Below, one piece after another: positions 18,329-26,738 of a stretch of DNA of 64,000 nucleotides. Source of the DNA: Christensenellaceae bacterium. Its GTDB lineage: Bacteria; Bacillota; Clostridia; Christensenellales; Aristaeellaceae. A model generated the notes under the pieces. The model searched no databases. It was not told the origin of the DNA and was given only the letters and a program-made list of their open reading frames with translations. Position 1 is the stretch's first letter. Every line of letters starts with the position of its first letter. Location of the stretch: the NCBI GenBank assembly GCA_012518615.1, contig JAAYRU010000029.1, forward strand, positions 57,994-121,993, in the 5' to 3' direction. The position numbers and the translations under genes were made by a program.

Positions 18329-18400
18329 AGAATGAATACCTGCCTTTCAGAAAATCCCTCATATTATAGCAACAATGCGCCTTTCTTGCAACATAGCATT

Positions 18401-19108
18401 TTACGAGCCGCCGGTAGCGATTTTGATAAACATACCTAAATTTGTAAAGTAAGGTAGCAGTGTGCTGGTTTCTAAATAGGCTTCAAGCGCGTTTTGGGGT
18501 ATTACCGTATCAAGAAGCGGTATAAGCAGCGTTAATAGCGCAACTATCGCACCACCGCGAAGCAGCCCAAACGCTCCGCCAATTAAAGTATCCAGCTGGC
18601 GCAGCACGGGGAATTTGAACACCTGCCTTATTATGCTAAGCAATATTGATATAACAGCATAGGAAAGCGCGAAAGCTATAATAAAGCCCAGTATTTCAAA
18701 AGCAACCGAAACTATGGTCTTTGAAACATATTCGTTTACTGTAAGTATGCCCTCGCCCGCAAAGCTCCTGCTGTTTAGGTTGTTCCTTAATATTTCGCTT
18801 ATGCCGTCCGGCAGTTTTACGGACTGTATTACAGTTTCCGTAATACCCTCGGTTAGGTTTGTAACCGGAGTGTTGGCTAAATCCCAGTCGCCCACCCTTG
18901 CAAATGCGTCTGTAACGCTGGCTAGGCTTTCACTTATGCTTGTATTGCCCATGGCGAGCGATGCTACTATGGGTCCCAACCAAAAGGCGAGTAGCACAGA
19001 TACTACCACCGCCACAAGCGAACCTATCGTCTGCACAAAGCCGTAGTAAAGACCGTAAATAAGGCTCATGCCTATCACAAACAGTATGGCTATGTCTATC
19101 TCATTCAT
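18401..19108 (-). CDS. CvpA-family integral membrane protein
   Basis: This 235-residue protein with about four transmembrane helices starts MNEIDIAILFVIGMSLIYGL, resembling CvpA. The later segment RQLDTLIGGAFGLLRGG is the family's conserved Gly-rich stretch. The loop between helices 2 and 3 is longer than usual and probably extracellular. CvpA homologues affect envelope integrity and colicin V production in enterobacteria; the mechanism is unclear. It is followed by yajC and preceded at 12 bp by the next gene. Confidence 0.8.
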   Translation of the reverse strand: MNEIDIAILFVIGMSLIYGLYYGFVQTIGSLVAVVVSVLLAFWLGPIVASLAMGNTSISESLASVTDAFARVGDWDLANTPVTNLTEGITETVIQSVKLPDGISEILRNNLNSRSFAGEGILTVNEYVSKTIVSVAFEILGFIIAFALSYAVISILLSIIRQVFKFPVLRQLDTLIGGAFGLLRGGAIVALLTLLIPLLDTVIPQNALEAYLETSTLLPYFTNLGMFIKIATGGS

Positions 19109-19120
19109 ATATCCTCCTAA

Positions 19121-20281
19121 CTAGGGCAGCACAAGGGCATATACTTCATTGCCCGAACTTAAAAGCACAGTGCCGTTTGTAAGTTTCCCTAAATAGCCCG
19201 TAATGGGGCTTTCTATCTGCGATGGAAGCTTAAGCGCATTAAAACGTTGCGTCCCCATGCCCGCCTGATACAAGCTATCGCTTGAAAAGGCGCATATGGT
19301 GCTGCCTTTAAGGCAGGCTCCAACGCAGCCATCGGGAAGGGTAAAGCGTTTATTAATGCTGCCTTGCAGTACCCTAAGCTCTGAAATCAGCCCAAGGTCT
19401 GCAATCTGGAATACGGGAGCAAACAGCATTCTGGCATCAAAATTGCCAGTTTCCCAGTCTATAAGCTGCCAGCCGTATACAAGGCGCCTTATGTTGGCGT
19501 TTTCCTCAAGCCCTCTATAGGTATACTGCTGCACTTCCCTCGTGTTTACTACATTTAGCAGCCCCCCTGAAAAAAGCACCCTGTATGTTATATCTTCGCC
19601 AAGCTCCACAGTGCCGGTATTCATGGCGCCCACCTGATATATATTCATAACCGTGGAGGCTACAACGCCCGACACATCAAGGCGGGTAACCCATAGAAAC
19701 TCGCCACCGTCAAAAAAATCAAGGTCTAGTATCATAAGCCCCTTGAAGGGGGTTTGCTCTTCGTCGTTTTTACTCCTGCTCCTTGTGCTTTCCCTATAGG
19801 GGGCGGCTTCGTTATCAACTGAAATACCGGAAAAATCCTTAACTATCCAATAAGAGCCCACATTGGAGCCTATTACGGCGGCTACATATTTCTCCCCCAC
19901 CCTTGCAAACTGTATGTTTTCAGACAGGCTGTCGTTGTAGGTAGACCTGCCGTTTCTATCTATAATATGCAGGTTAGCGCCCACCCATGCGGCTATATGG
20001 CTGTTTGACGCATGGAAACCCGCGCCGCTGCCTAGGGGATATTTCCAAAGCTCCGCCCCTTGGGAGGACAGGCAGAACAGAGTATCGCCATCGTAATAAA
20101 GCACCTTATCGCCAAAGGGCGTAACTCTTTGAGTGGCAACACACCTTAGCTTTTTAGCGGACATCTGCTTAGACCTAGTACCAAAAAGCCCCGTCAAATA
20201 TACTACTAGCGCCAGCGCCACCGCTATAGCTAAAAGGACTAGTATTAATTTTTTCCTGTCCTTTTGTTCTACGCCCTGCAT
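19121..20281 (-). CDS. Membrane-anchored beta-propeller-like protein (DUF5711-like)
   Basis: This 386-residue protein has a short cytosolic N-terminus, one transmembrane helix (LILVLLAIAVALALVVYL) and a long extracytoplasmic domain. The domain shows repeated beta-strand patterns with WD/PQQ-like spacing (LYYDGDTLFCLSSQGAELW, LHIIDRNGRSTY, YAVL-like turns), as in a propeller. It resembles the DUF5711 family of clostridial proteins, although I cannot confirm this without a profile search. GGAGG precedes the ATG. It is followed by cvpA and yajC, so the group may concern the envelope or secretion. Confidence 0.6.
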   Translation of the reverse strand: MQGVEQKDRKKLILVLLAIAVALALVVYLTGLFGTRSKQMSAKKLRCVATQRVTPFGDKVLYYDGDTLFCLSSQGAELWKYPLGSGAGFHASNSHIAAWVGANLHIIDRNGRSTYNDSLSENIQFARVGEKYVAAVIGSNVGSYWIVKDFSGISVDNEAAPYRESTRSRSKNDEEQTPFKGLMILDLDFFDGGEFLWVTRLDVSGVVASTVMNIYQVGAMNTGTVELGEDITYRVLFSGGLLNVVNTREVQQYTYRGLEENANIRRLVYGWQLIDWETGNFDARMLFAPVFQIADLGLISELRVLQGSINKRFTLPDGCVGACLKGSTICAFSSDSLYQAGMGTQRFNALKLPSQIESPITGYLGKLTNGTVLLSSGNEVYALVLP

Positions 20282-20325
20282 ATTTCCTCCGCTTCATTAT
20301 ACTAAAAGCGATTATACACAGCTAA

Positions 20326-20357
20326 AGCCGGCTAGTCAAACAAGTGACAAGCCGGCT
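20326..20357 (-). terminator. Stem-loop after the MalFG-type transporter operon
   Basis: AGCCGGCT occurs twice, 16 bases apart, with an inner GTCA/TGAC pairing, giving a hairpin of about 12 bp with one mismatch. It lies just downstream of the last permease gene; the U-tract on the minus strand is short (TTT). Confidence 0.6.
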
Positions 20358-20377
20358 CAAATATGTGACTTTTATAT

Positions 20378-21232
20378 TTAGCCCTTTACAGCGCCCGCAG
20401 TAAGCCCTGATACAAACTGTCTGCTCATAAGCAAGTATAGTATAAGCACAGGCATTGCGGAAAGCGTAAGCAGCGCAAACACCTTAGTCCACTGGGTGGT
20501 GTACTGCCCCTGCAAATCGCTAACGGCAAACAGTATAGTCTGCTGCCCCTCGGCTCTACCTACAAGTATAAGCGGGAACCATAAATCATTCCATATAGGC
20601 ACCAGGTTATATATAGCAACTGTCGCCATAGCGGGCTTTATTAAGGGCAGCACTATTCTAGTATACACATACGAGCGCTTAGCCCCGTCCATATAGGCGG
20701 CTTCGTATAGGTCTACAGGGATTCCTCTAATAAACTCAGTAAGCACGAACACGGCAATAGGCAGCCCCATAGCTATATATACGGGGAATAGGCTTGCAAG
20801 TTTACCTATAAGCCCCAGCGCTTTCATAATTTCAAGAAGCCTAATACTGGCGATTTTTATAGGCAACATCATACCTATTATGAAAAAGAAATATATGCCA
20901 TTTGAAAGCTTGCTGCGCGTCCATTGCGCAAGCGCAAATGACGCAAGAGAGCCTAAAAACAATATTCCAAAAAGCGAGCCTACAACCACTATTATGGAGT
21001 TTTTAAAATACACAAAGAAATCGCCATCCTGAGTTACCGCCTTATAGTTATCCAGTATAAAGGGCGATGGGAAGCTGAATAGGTTTTCGAATAATCCCCT
21101 CGTATTCTTAAACGAGTTGCTTATAAGCAGATATATAGGAGCTATCACTATGAAACACCATATTATCATCACTATATGCGATGGTATATGCATATTCATT
21201 ATTTTAAGGCTACGCGTTTTTTTCTTTTCCAT
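20378..21232 (-). CDS. Carbohydrate ABC transporter permease, MalG type
   Basis: This 284-residue inner-membrane protein has six predicted helices and the EAA loop (EAAYMDGAKRSYVYTRIVLPLIKP) that contacts the ATPase. It is the second permease of a CUT1-type sugar importer, starting 3 bp after the first permease gene with AAAGGAGT as ribosome site. No ATPase is encoded nearby. As in many Bacillota, a shared MsmK-type ATPase elsewhere is the likely partner. The sugar is unknown. Confidence 0.9.
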   Translation of the reverse strand: MEKKKTRSLKIMNMHIPSHIVMIIWCFIVIAPIYLLISNSFKNTRGLFENLFSFPSPFILDNYKAVTQDGDFFVYFKNSIIVVVGSLFGILFLGSLASFALAQWTRSKLSNGIYFFFIIGMMLPIKIASIRLLEIMKALGLIGKLASLFPVYIAMGLPIAVFVLTEFIRGIPVDLYEAAYMDGAKRSYVYTRIVLPLIKPAMATVAIYNLVPIWNDLWFPLILVGRAEGQQTILFAVSDLQGQYTTQWTKVFALLTLSAMPVLILYLLMSRQFVSGLTAGAVKG

Positions 21233-21235
21233 AGC

Positions 21236-22156
21236 TTACTCCTTTGTTTGCGTGGCTTTAAGCGTGGGTATTACGCCAAGCAACAGCATGAAAAATACAG
21301 ATGTAGATATGGCAGCGCCTATGCCAGGCTCCGGCGGGGTAACATTTACCCCCACTACTCCCACCCTGTAAAACAGCGTACCTATAAGGTCTGTAGCATA
21401 GTTCGGCGGACCTGTAGGCCCTTCCATGGCGTACACTATGTCAAAGGCGTTAAAGTTATTAACAAATGTAAGTATCGCTATCATACCTACCACAGGCAGT
21501 ATAAGCGGATATTTTATATACCAGAAAGCCTGCCATGAGTTGCAGCCCTCTATTTCTGCGGCTTCAAGCACATCTTCAGATACATTTTGAAGCGCAGCAA
21601 AGAACATCATGGTTGGTATGCCCACCCACTGCCATACGGATACTAGGCTTACTATGGGAAGGGCTGTCTTTTCATCGCCCAGCCAGTGATATACAAGAAA
21701 ATCCAGCCCGACAGATTTAAACGCAGGGCCTGAAAGCACAGGGCTTAATATCATGCGGAAAAGATAGCCTGTTACCGTAACCGCAAATGTGCAGGGCAAA
21801 AACACTATGGTGTGGTAGAACCTTTTCCCCCGCATTGTGCGATTTGTAAGTATTACCGCAAACAGCATTCCCAGCACATTTTGGAATGCCATATGGAAAG
21901 CGAAGAACACCCAAGTGTTTTTAAACGCTCCCCAAAACCTTGCGGAATGCGTTTTGTCTGTAAATAAATCTATGTAGTTTTGAAGACCTACAAATTCCCT
22001 CGGCACAACATTTGAATTGTACAGGCTAAGCCTTATAGAATCCAGCATAGGGTATGCCATAAAAAATATGTATACGGCAAGCGCGGGTATTATATACATC
22101 ATCCAATAGCTGCCGCCGGGGTGTAGGCTATTTCTGCGCCTTTTATTCGTAGTCAA
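21236..22156 (-). CDS. Carbohydrate ABC transporter permease, MalF type
   Basis: This 306-residue permease has six predicted helices and the EAA loop (EAAEIEGCNSWQAFWYIKYP). It starts with TTG, eight bases after GAGAGG. Together with the MalG-type gene it forms the transmembrane pore of a CUT1 importer fed by the binding protein encoded upstream. A 160-bp foldback repeat lies between this gene and the binding-protein gene. Confidence 0.9.
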   Translation of the reverse strand: MTTNKRRRNSLHPGGSYWMMYIIPALAVYIFFMAYPMLDSIRLSLYNSNVVPREFVGLQNYIDLFTDKTHSARFWGAFKNTWVFFAFHMAFQNVLGMLFAVILTNRTMRGKRFYHTIVFLPCTFAVTVTGYLFRMILSPVLSGPAFKSVGLDFLVYHWLGDEKTALPIVSLVSVWQWVGIPTMMFFAALQNVSEDVLEAAEIEGCNSWQAFWYIKYPLILPVVGMIAILTFVNNFNAFDIVYAMEGPTGPPNYATDLIGTLFYRVGVVGVNVTPPEPGIGAAISTSVFFMLLLGVIPTLKATQTKE

Positions 22157-22177
22157 AGCTGCTTTCCTCTCTAGCTG

Positions 22178-22337
22178 ATACTATGTTGCTTTTAGAACAT
22201 CGATTTTATTGTAGCGGTTTTTTCGATTTGGCAAAGTATTGTGAAGAAAGCATAGTGAATCCTATGCTGACTGAACAAGGCAAAGCCAAATTGGAAAAGA
22301 CGCACAAGAAAACGCTGGGGTAAAGGCAACATAGTAT
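22178..22337 (+). repeat. 160-bp foldback repeat, copy A
   Basis: The element begins ATACTATGTTGCTTTTA and ends with the inverse of ATACTATGTTGCCTTTA, with 16 of 17 terminal positions matching. The two halves are imperfect inverted copies over the whole length, with an apical GCATAG/CTATGC hairpin. It lies inside the ABC operon between the binding-protein and permease genes, and in the same orientation as copy B. Confidence 0.9.
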
Positions 22338-22344
22338 CAAATTC

Positions 22345-22364
22345 GGGAGCCGTTGCCGGCTCCC
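22345..22364 (-). terminator. Intercistronic stem-loop after the binding-protein gene
   Basis: GGGAGCC and GGCTCCC form a perfect 7-bp stem with a 6-nt loop, 10 bp past the binding-protein stop. There is no U-tract on the minus strand. It more likely protects the upstream mRNA or attenuates partially, which would give more binding protein than permease. Confidence 0.6.
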
Positions 22365-22374
22365 TTTATTGGTG

Positions 22375-23607
22375 TTATTTGGCTACTATTTCTTCCTGTA
22401 GCTTGGTTAGCGCGTCCGCCGCGTCCTCTACCGTTATTGTGCCGTTTGCTATGCCGTTAAGGTTATCTACCAGTGGCGTATACAGCTCAAACAGCGTATT
22501 CCACATGAACCTTGAATCCCTTATAGCTTCATCGCTTAAGGCTTTTAGACCTGCGGTCTTTTCATCCGCAAGCTTAACATCTGAGCTTATCATCGGGAAA
22601 AAGCCCTTGGGGAGACAGTCTGTTACTATCTGCGCGCCTTCGGGGCTGGCAAGCCACTCAAGGAAAGCTTTTACTTCTTCAGGGTACTTGGTGGCATTAT
22701 TGCCTGTAATAGCCATGTCGGAGTGGTGGCATATAGCCTGTGCGTTGCCCTCGGGCGCGGGTATTGCGAAGGCTCCCCAGTTGAAGTCCGGGAAATCTAC
22801 ATCCCATGCGCCGGAGCGCCATGAGCCGTCTATAAACATTACAGCCCTGCCAAGCCCGAGCAGCATTGGACCATCCGCATTTGCTACGGACTGGAAGCCC
22901 TCGGGGAAGTATTTGGTAAGCTTTTCAAAGTCAGATAGTGCGCGCAGGAAGTATTCATCGTTTAGTTTACGCTCGCCGCTCTCATACAGCTCTCTGTTTT
23001 CAAAGCCGCCTATGTAGTTGGGTACCATGCCGCAGAATACGCACTCTAGTATATCCCAGTTTTCCGCAAGACCGTTTGCAAAGGGGGTTTCGCCGTTTTC
23101 TTTAAGTGTTTCACATACTACAAGCAGCTCTTCAAAGCTTGTAGGGACTTCAAGGTCGTATTTGGCAAATGCGTCCTTATCGTAGTATACAACATGGTTT
23201 ACAGCCGCAAAGGGTACTGCGAATACCTTGCCATCGTAAGCCGTCCACGCGTGGCGGGCGGTATCGTCAAAGTTTTCCATTACACCGGGTATGTCGGTTA
23301 CATCCATGGCATAGCCGTCTTCATACAGTTTACGGCCTACGGTATAGCTCCTAGAATAGAAGAGGTCAGGCCCTGTGCCCGCTTCAAGCTGAAGGCGCAG
23401 GTTCGCGTTATACTCGGTATTGCGAGTAGGCTCAAAGCGTATGCTGACCCCGCTTATTTCCTTGTACTTATCCAGCATCTGCTGTACGGGCTCAGCGTCC
23501 TCGTTGCGCCATGAACCCATGGTTAGAGTAACTTCCTCTGCAACCACAAAAGACGCAAGAGAAAGTACAATGCTTGCAATAATTAGCAATGCAATGCGTT
23601 TTTTCAT
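22375..23607 (-). CDS. Sugar ABC transporter substrate-binding protein
   Basis: This 410-residue family 1 extracellular solute-binding protein (MalE/UgpB-like) has the segments TMGSWRNEDAEPVQQMLDKY, GTGPDLFYSR and KVFAVPFAAVNHVVYYDKD. The signal peptide ends in SFVVA before EEVTL. There is no lipobox cysteine, so it appears to be released or periplasmic rather than a lipoprotein. It is the first gene of the MalFG-type operon, under a clear promoter. Confidence 0.9.
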   Translation of the reverse strand: MKKRIALLIIASIVLSLASFVVAEEVTLTMGSWRNEDAEPVQQMLDKYKEISGVSIRFEPTRNTEYNANLRLQLEAGTGPDLFYSRSYTVGRKLYEDGYAMDVTDIPGVMENFDDTARHAWTAYDGKVFAVPFAAVNHVVYYDKDAFAKYDLEVPTSFEELLVVCETLKENGETPFANGLAENWDILECVFCGMVPNYIGGFENRELYESGERKLNDEYFLRALSDFEKLTKYFPEGFQSVANADGPMLLGLGRAVMFIDGSWRSGAWDVDFPDFNWGAFAIPAPEGNAQAICHHSDMAITGNNATKYPEEVKAFLEWLASPEGAQIVTDCLPKGFFPMISSDVKLADEKTAGLKALSDEAIRDSRFMWNTLFELYTPLVDNLNGIANGTITVEDAADALTKLQEEIVAK

Positions 23608-23642
23608 TGATTAATGCCTCCTTTTATATTTATGTTTAATCA

Positions 23643-23671
23643 ATTATAACATATAGTCAAAGTACAAACAA
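23643..23671 (-). promoter_or_regulatory. Promoter of the sugar ABC operon
   Basis: TTGTTT and TATAAT on the minus strand are separated by 17 bp, with AAAGGAGG following before the binding-protein ATG. Confidence 0.65.
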
Positions 23672-23773
23672 GCAATAAACGGACGATAATTTGACAGAAA
23701 GTATTAATTGTTCCGTTTTGCTTGCTGTAAACACCTTTATTCAAAGCCTTTGAAAAAACACACCAAAAACTTA

Positions 23774-23815
23774 CTAATTATTAGACTTGATTTTAGGATT
23801 AAAAAGTACTATAAT
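23774..23815 (+). promoter_or_regulatory. Promoter and possible operator of the restriction-modification operon
   Basis: TTGATT (23787) and TATAAT (23810) are separated by 17 bp. The 11-bp palindrome CTAATTATTAG lies just upstream of the -35 and could be an operator for the small AbrB-like first gene. The expected leader is about 25 nt. Confidence 0.6.
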
Positions 23816-23846
23816 CAGTCTTAAATCAGGGCAAAAGGAGGCTTTT

Positions 23847-24035
23847 ATGCAAAATGACTTGTTTTATTTAGACACTTACACCTTACAGCAGGACATGCGA
23901 ATTAGATTACCAAAATCAATATTGAATAACATGCCTGTTAAAAAAGGCGTTACTAAGTTTGCAATCTACCTTGACAGAGGAAAGAATGAATTGATACTAA
24001 AAATCGTAGATGTTACCAAGGAGGATAACCAATGA
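23847..24035 (+). CDS. Small AbrB-like protein, first gene of the restriction-modification operon
   Basis: This 62-residue protein has a central segment, MRIRLPKSILNNMPVKKG followed by YLDRGKNELILKIVD, that resembles the swapped-hairpin AbrB/SpoVT DNA-binding fold, although the similarity is short. The ATG at 23847 is chosen because AAAAGGAGG precedes it; an earlier ATG at 23787 would fall inside the promoter. Its stop overlaps the next start (ATGA), so it is coupled to the methyltransferase. By position it could be a controller of the system or an accessory specificity or stability factor. No direct evidence separates these. Confidence 0.65.
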   Translation: MQNDLFYLDTYTLQQDMRIRLPKSILNNMPVKKGVTKFAIYLDRGKNELILKIVDVTKEDNQ

Positions 24036-24907
24036 AACATGTTATTGCTTGTGGCGACACGCTACAGTTAATAAAAGATATAGAGCTAGAATCTATTGAC
24101 CTACTTGTAACTTCACCTCCATATTGGGCAAAGAGAACCTATAACAACGGAGAAGGCGAGATAGGCGCAGAAGAAACACCAGAAGCTTATGTTGAACGGT
24201 TGGCAGACTTTTTTGATACTCTGAAGCCATATCTAAAGCCTTCCGCTAATATATTCATAAATGTTGGAGACACATTCTTTGGCTCCGGCGCTGGCGCTTG
24301 GAGTAAATATCTTGATGATAAAGGAAATGTTACTCAGGCACAGAAAGACCGTAAAGAAACTTTTTTCACCACAAAACCGCTTCAGCCTAAAATAAAACAA
24401 AATGGAAAACTTTACCAAAACAAGCAGCTTTTACTAATACCTTCGCGGTTTGCCATTGAGATGCAGGAGCGCGGCTGGTTGCTAAGAGATGACATTATTT
24501 GGCACAAACCAAATAGAATTCCTGCTAGTGTTAAAGACCGCTTTAACAATACTTATGAACATGTATTCCATTTTGTGCTACGGAAAAAATACTTCTTTGA
24601 TCTTGATGCCGTCAAGGTGCCCGGTGCAAATGGTAGAATGAAAAATCCCGGCGATGTATGGTCAATTAATACGCAGCCCATAAAAGGTAGCCATACCGCA
24701 ACATTTCCCGAGAAACTCGTTGAACAGATTGTCTTATGTGGCAGCCCCAAAGGCGGTGTTGTTTTTGACCCATTTCTTGGAACAGGAACAACTTGGGTAG
24801 TAAGCGAGCGACTTGGCCGTAAATGCATCGGCTTTGAAATCAACCGCGAATTTTTTGAATTTGCACATCAACGGTTTTCTGAAAGCATCGGAGCCAAAAA
24901 TGACTGA
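24032..24907 (+). CDS. DNA methyltransferase 1 of the R-M system (beta-type, probable N4-cytosine)
   Basis: This 291-residue S-adenosylmethionine-dependent MTase has catalytic motif IV TSPPYW near the N-terminus (residues 29-34), before the SAM-binding motif I (FDPFLGTGTT) near residue 250. That is the circularly permuted beta order. SPPYW is the form usual in N4-cytosine MTases, although some N6-adenine enzymes share it. The target-recognition region lies between. It overlaps the following MTase gene by 8 bp. It protects host DNA against the endonuclease encoded convergently downstream. Confidence 0.88.
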   Translation: MKHVIACGDTLQLIKDIELESIDLLVTSPPYWAKRTYNNGEGEIGAEETPEAYVERLADFFDTLKPYLKPSANIFINVGDTFFGSGAGAWSKYLDDKGNVTQAQKDRKETFFTTKPLQPKIKQNGKLYQNKQLLLIPSRFAIEMQERGWLLRDDIIWHKPNRIPASVKDRFNNTYEHVFHFVLRKKYFFDLDAVKVPGANGRMKNPGDVWSINTQPIKGSHTATFPEKLVEQIVLCGSPKGGVVFDPFLGTGTTWVVSERLGRKCIGFEINREFFEFAHQRFSESIGAKND

Positions 24908-25784
24908 TTATATAAAAATTAGCAATGAACGATTGTGTGGTTGCTACCAAGGATATCTCTCCTGCATTGAAGCACGAGATTGGATGAAAAACCAAATTGG
25001 AGTATGGGAGTTTACATATGAACCCCGTGATGTGCGGGATAAATCCATACATCCCGCTGTTTTTCCTATTTCCATGGCAAAAAGAGTGATTGAACAATTT
25101 ACCCATAGAGGTGAACTCGTTCTTGACCCCTTCGTAGGCTCAGGTACAACTCTCCTTGCAGCACAAGATTTAGAACGAAACGCCATCGGCTTTGACCTTA
25201 AAAAAGAGTATGTTGATTTATCAAATGAACGCATATCTGTACCACCAGAAGGCCATCCTTGTAAACAACTAGCTATATGCGACGATGCAAGAAGTATTTC
25301 AAAAAAAATCGCACCAAAAACCGTAAAACTAGCCTTTACTTCACCACCATACGCAAACATACTTAATAGAAAACGCAAAAACAAAAGTAGACGCGGGGAC
25401 TTGAGATTAAACGAACAATTTGGAAAAATTGAGCAATACAGTCAAGACCCAAGAGACCTTGGAACGCTTTCAGTTGATGATTTTGAAAAAGCCATATCTG
25501 AGATATTCTATGCTATGAAACCTGTATTCATGCAAAAAGCCCACATACTTATTAATATAACAGACGCATGGATAGATGGTAAGCGTGAGCCTCTACATAT
25601 AAATATAGTCAACGCCATGCGAAACGCTGGTTATGAGTTTCGCAATACCATTATTTGGGATAGGCGCAACATAGTTAATAGGATAGGTATATTCGGTTGG
25701 CCGAGCAACTATATAACTATGGGTACAACCTTTGAATATATTCTTGACTTCATATTGCCCGCACCAGATGAAAAGGCACGCTAA
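24900..25784 (+). CDS. DNA methyltransferase 2 of the R-M system
   Basis: This 294-residue MTase has motif order opposite to its neighbour: motif I DPFVGSGTTLLAA near residue 75 and motif IV FTSPPYAN near residue 145. The start at 24900 overlaps the end of MTase 1; an in-frame ATG at 24813 lies deep in MTase 1 and is rejected. Two unlike MTases with one endonuclease are typical of sites whose two strands differ, such as asymmetric or pseudopalindromic targets. SPPY suggests N4-cytosine or N6-adenine modification. Confidence 0.87.
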   Translation: MTDYIKISNERLCGCYQGYLSCIEARDWMKNQIGVWEFTYEPRDVRDKSIHPAVFPISMAKRVIEQFTHRGELVLDPFVGSGTTLLAAQDLERNAIGFDLKKEYVDLSNERISVPPEGHPCKQLAICDDARSISKKIAPKTVKLAFTSPPYANILNRKRKNKSRRGDLRLNEQFGKIEQYSQDPRDLGTLSVDDFEKAISEIFYAMKPVFMQKAHILINITDAWIDGKREPLHINIVNAMRNAGYEFRNTIIWDRRNIVNRIGIFGWPSNYITMGTTFEYILDFILPAPDEKAR

Positions 25785-25815
25785 CAGCAAAACAAAGGCA
25801 TATTTAGCTTCGTTT

Positions 25816-26598
25816 TTACACGAATATTTGGGCTTCGTATAAATCGCTTCTCATATCGGGTTTAATTCTGTATTTTGTACCATGATTATGACCAGTACGA
25901 GCATCAAAATCGATATAGATTGAGCCGTCCTCAACAAGCGCAAGGAATTTGTCTAGCGTTGGGTTGATATGCGCCTCAATTTCAGTATATTTAAAATGTT
26001 CTTCACCGTCTATATATTTGCTATCGGCTTTTATATACATAAGGTTGTTAAGCTTTGTATTAAGCAATTGCTCAATTGTAGCAAAAGTCCAATATGGACT
26101 AGGTTCAACATCTCCAGTACCAACACCCTCAAGAATAAATTGACGCCATTCATCATGCCTATCGTCTATCGCATTATAGTCAAACGAAATGTAAATAATC
26201 TGTTCATACCTGTCTACATTCACTTTAAAACCCCTGTCGCTACAAGATGTAGCATTTATTGTCTGGCGAAAGCTGCGTTCGCCCGCCCCGTGCTTAACGC
26301 CCGCCTCTTTATGTGCCCAACCATATAGAGGGAGCAACACTTGCGGGACAATTCTTGCTGGCCTAGGCTCAGGCTCGCAGTGAAAGAGAGTTAGCAGGGA
26401 ACTTGTCTTCCTGCGTTGCGTCTTTATTTCCCAATCACCAAAATCAGGCAATTGTAAATTGTTCTCTGCAAGCTCAAGTAAATCCTCTAAAGTGTTGCCT
26501 ACACCACCAACATTTTCAGGGCGTCGGTTCTTAATCCAGCCCATACCTTTAATTCTGTTGAGTTCATCAACGAGTAACTGAAAATCTGTACTTCTCAT
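25816..26598 (-). CDS. Type II restriction endonuclease, MvaI/BcnI family
   Basis: This 260-residue protein contains GVGNTLEDLLELAENN followed by LPDFGDWEIKTQRRKTSS. The latter is the Glu, Asp and Glu-x-Lys catalytic arrangement of the MvaI/BcnI (MutH-like PD-(D/E)xK) family. Family members act as monomers on CC-x-GG pseudopalindromes, cutting one strand at a time. That fits the two companion MTases, but the actual site cannot be read from sequence. The gene is convergent with the MTases (31 bp apart) and has its own promoter, an arrangement that allows protection before cutting. Confidence 0.87.
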   Translation of the reverse strand: MRSTDFQLLVDELNRIKGMGWIKNRRPENVGGVGNTLEDLLELAENNLQLPDFGDWEIKTQRRKTSSLLTLFHCEPEPRPARIVPQVLLPLYGWAHKEAGVKHGAGERSFRQTINATSCSDRGFKVNVDRYEQIIYISFDYNAIDDRHDEWRQFILEGVGTGDVEPSPYWTFATIEQLLNTKLNNLMYIKADSKYIDGEEHFKYTEIEAHINPTLDKFLALVEDGSIYIDFDARTGHNHGTKYRIKPDMRSDLYEAQIFV

Positions 26599-26636
26599 AT
26601 AACCCTCCTAATACTAATATTTTCTGAGTTTACACA

Positions 26637-26660
26637 GCTGGCTAGGTTTCCCTAGCCAGC
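26637..26660 (-). promoter_or_regulatory. Strong hairpin in the endonuclease mRNA leader
   Basis: On the minus strand GCTGGCTAGG and CCTAGCCAGC form a perfect 10-bp stem closed by a GAAA tetraloop. It lies between the endonuclease promoter and its ribosome site (AGGAGGG). It could also serve as a 3' end for the upstream SH3-protein transcript; no U-tract follows. Confidence 0.65.
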
Positions 26661-26687
26661 ATGGTTTTTCATTACTAATTGTGTATG

Positions 26688-26716
26688 ATTATATATTGAT
26701 TATTGCTTTTGTTCAA
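26688..26716 (-). promoter_or_regulatory. Promoter of the restriction endonuclease gene
   Basis: TTGAAC and TATAAT on the minus strand are separated by exactly 17 bp, about 90 bp upstream of the endonuclease ATG and just past the stop of the SH3 protein gene. Confidence 0.65.
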
Positions 26717-26738
26717 GAGCAACAGAGTTATACAGCCT

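Noticed and set aside
20378..23607. Missing ATPase gene in the MalFG-type transporter as a sign of a broken operon
   Set aside because: Many CUT1 transporters of Bacillota use a shared ATPase encoded elsewhere; the three genes present are intact.
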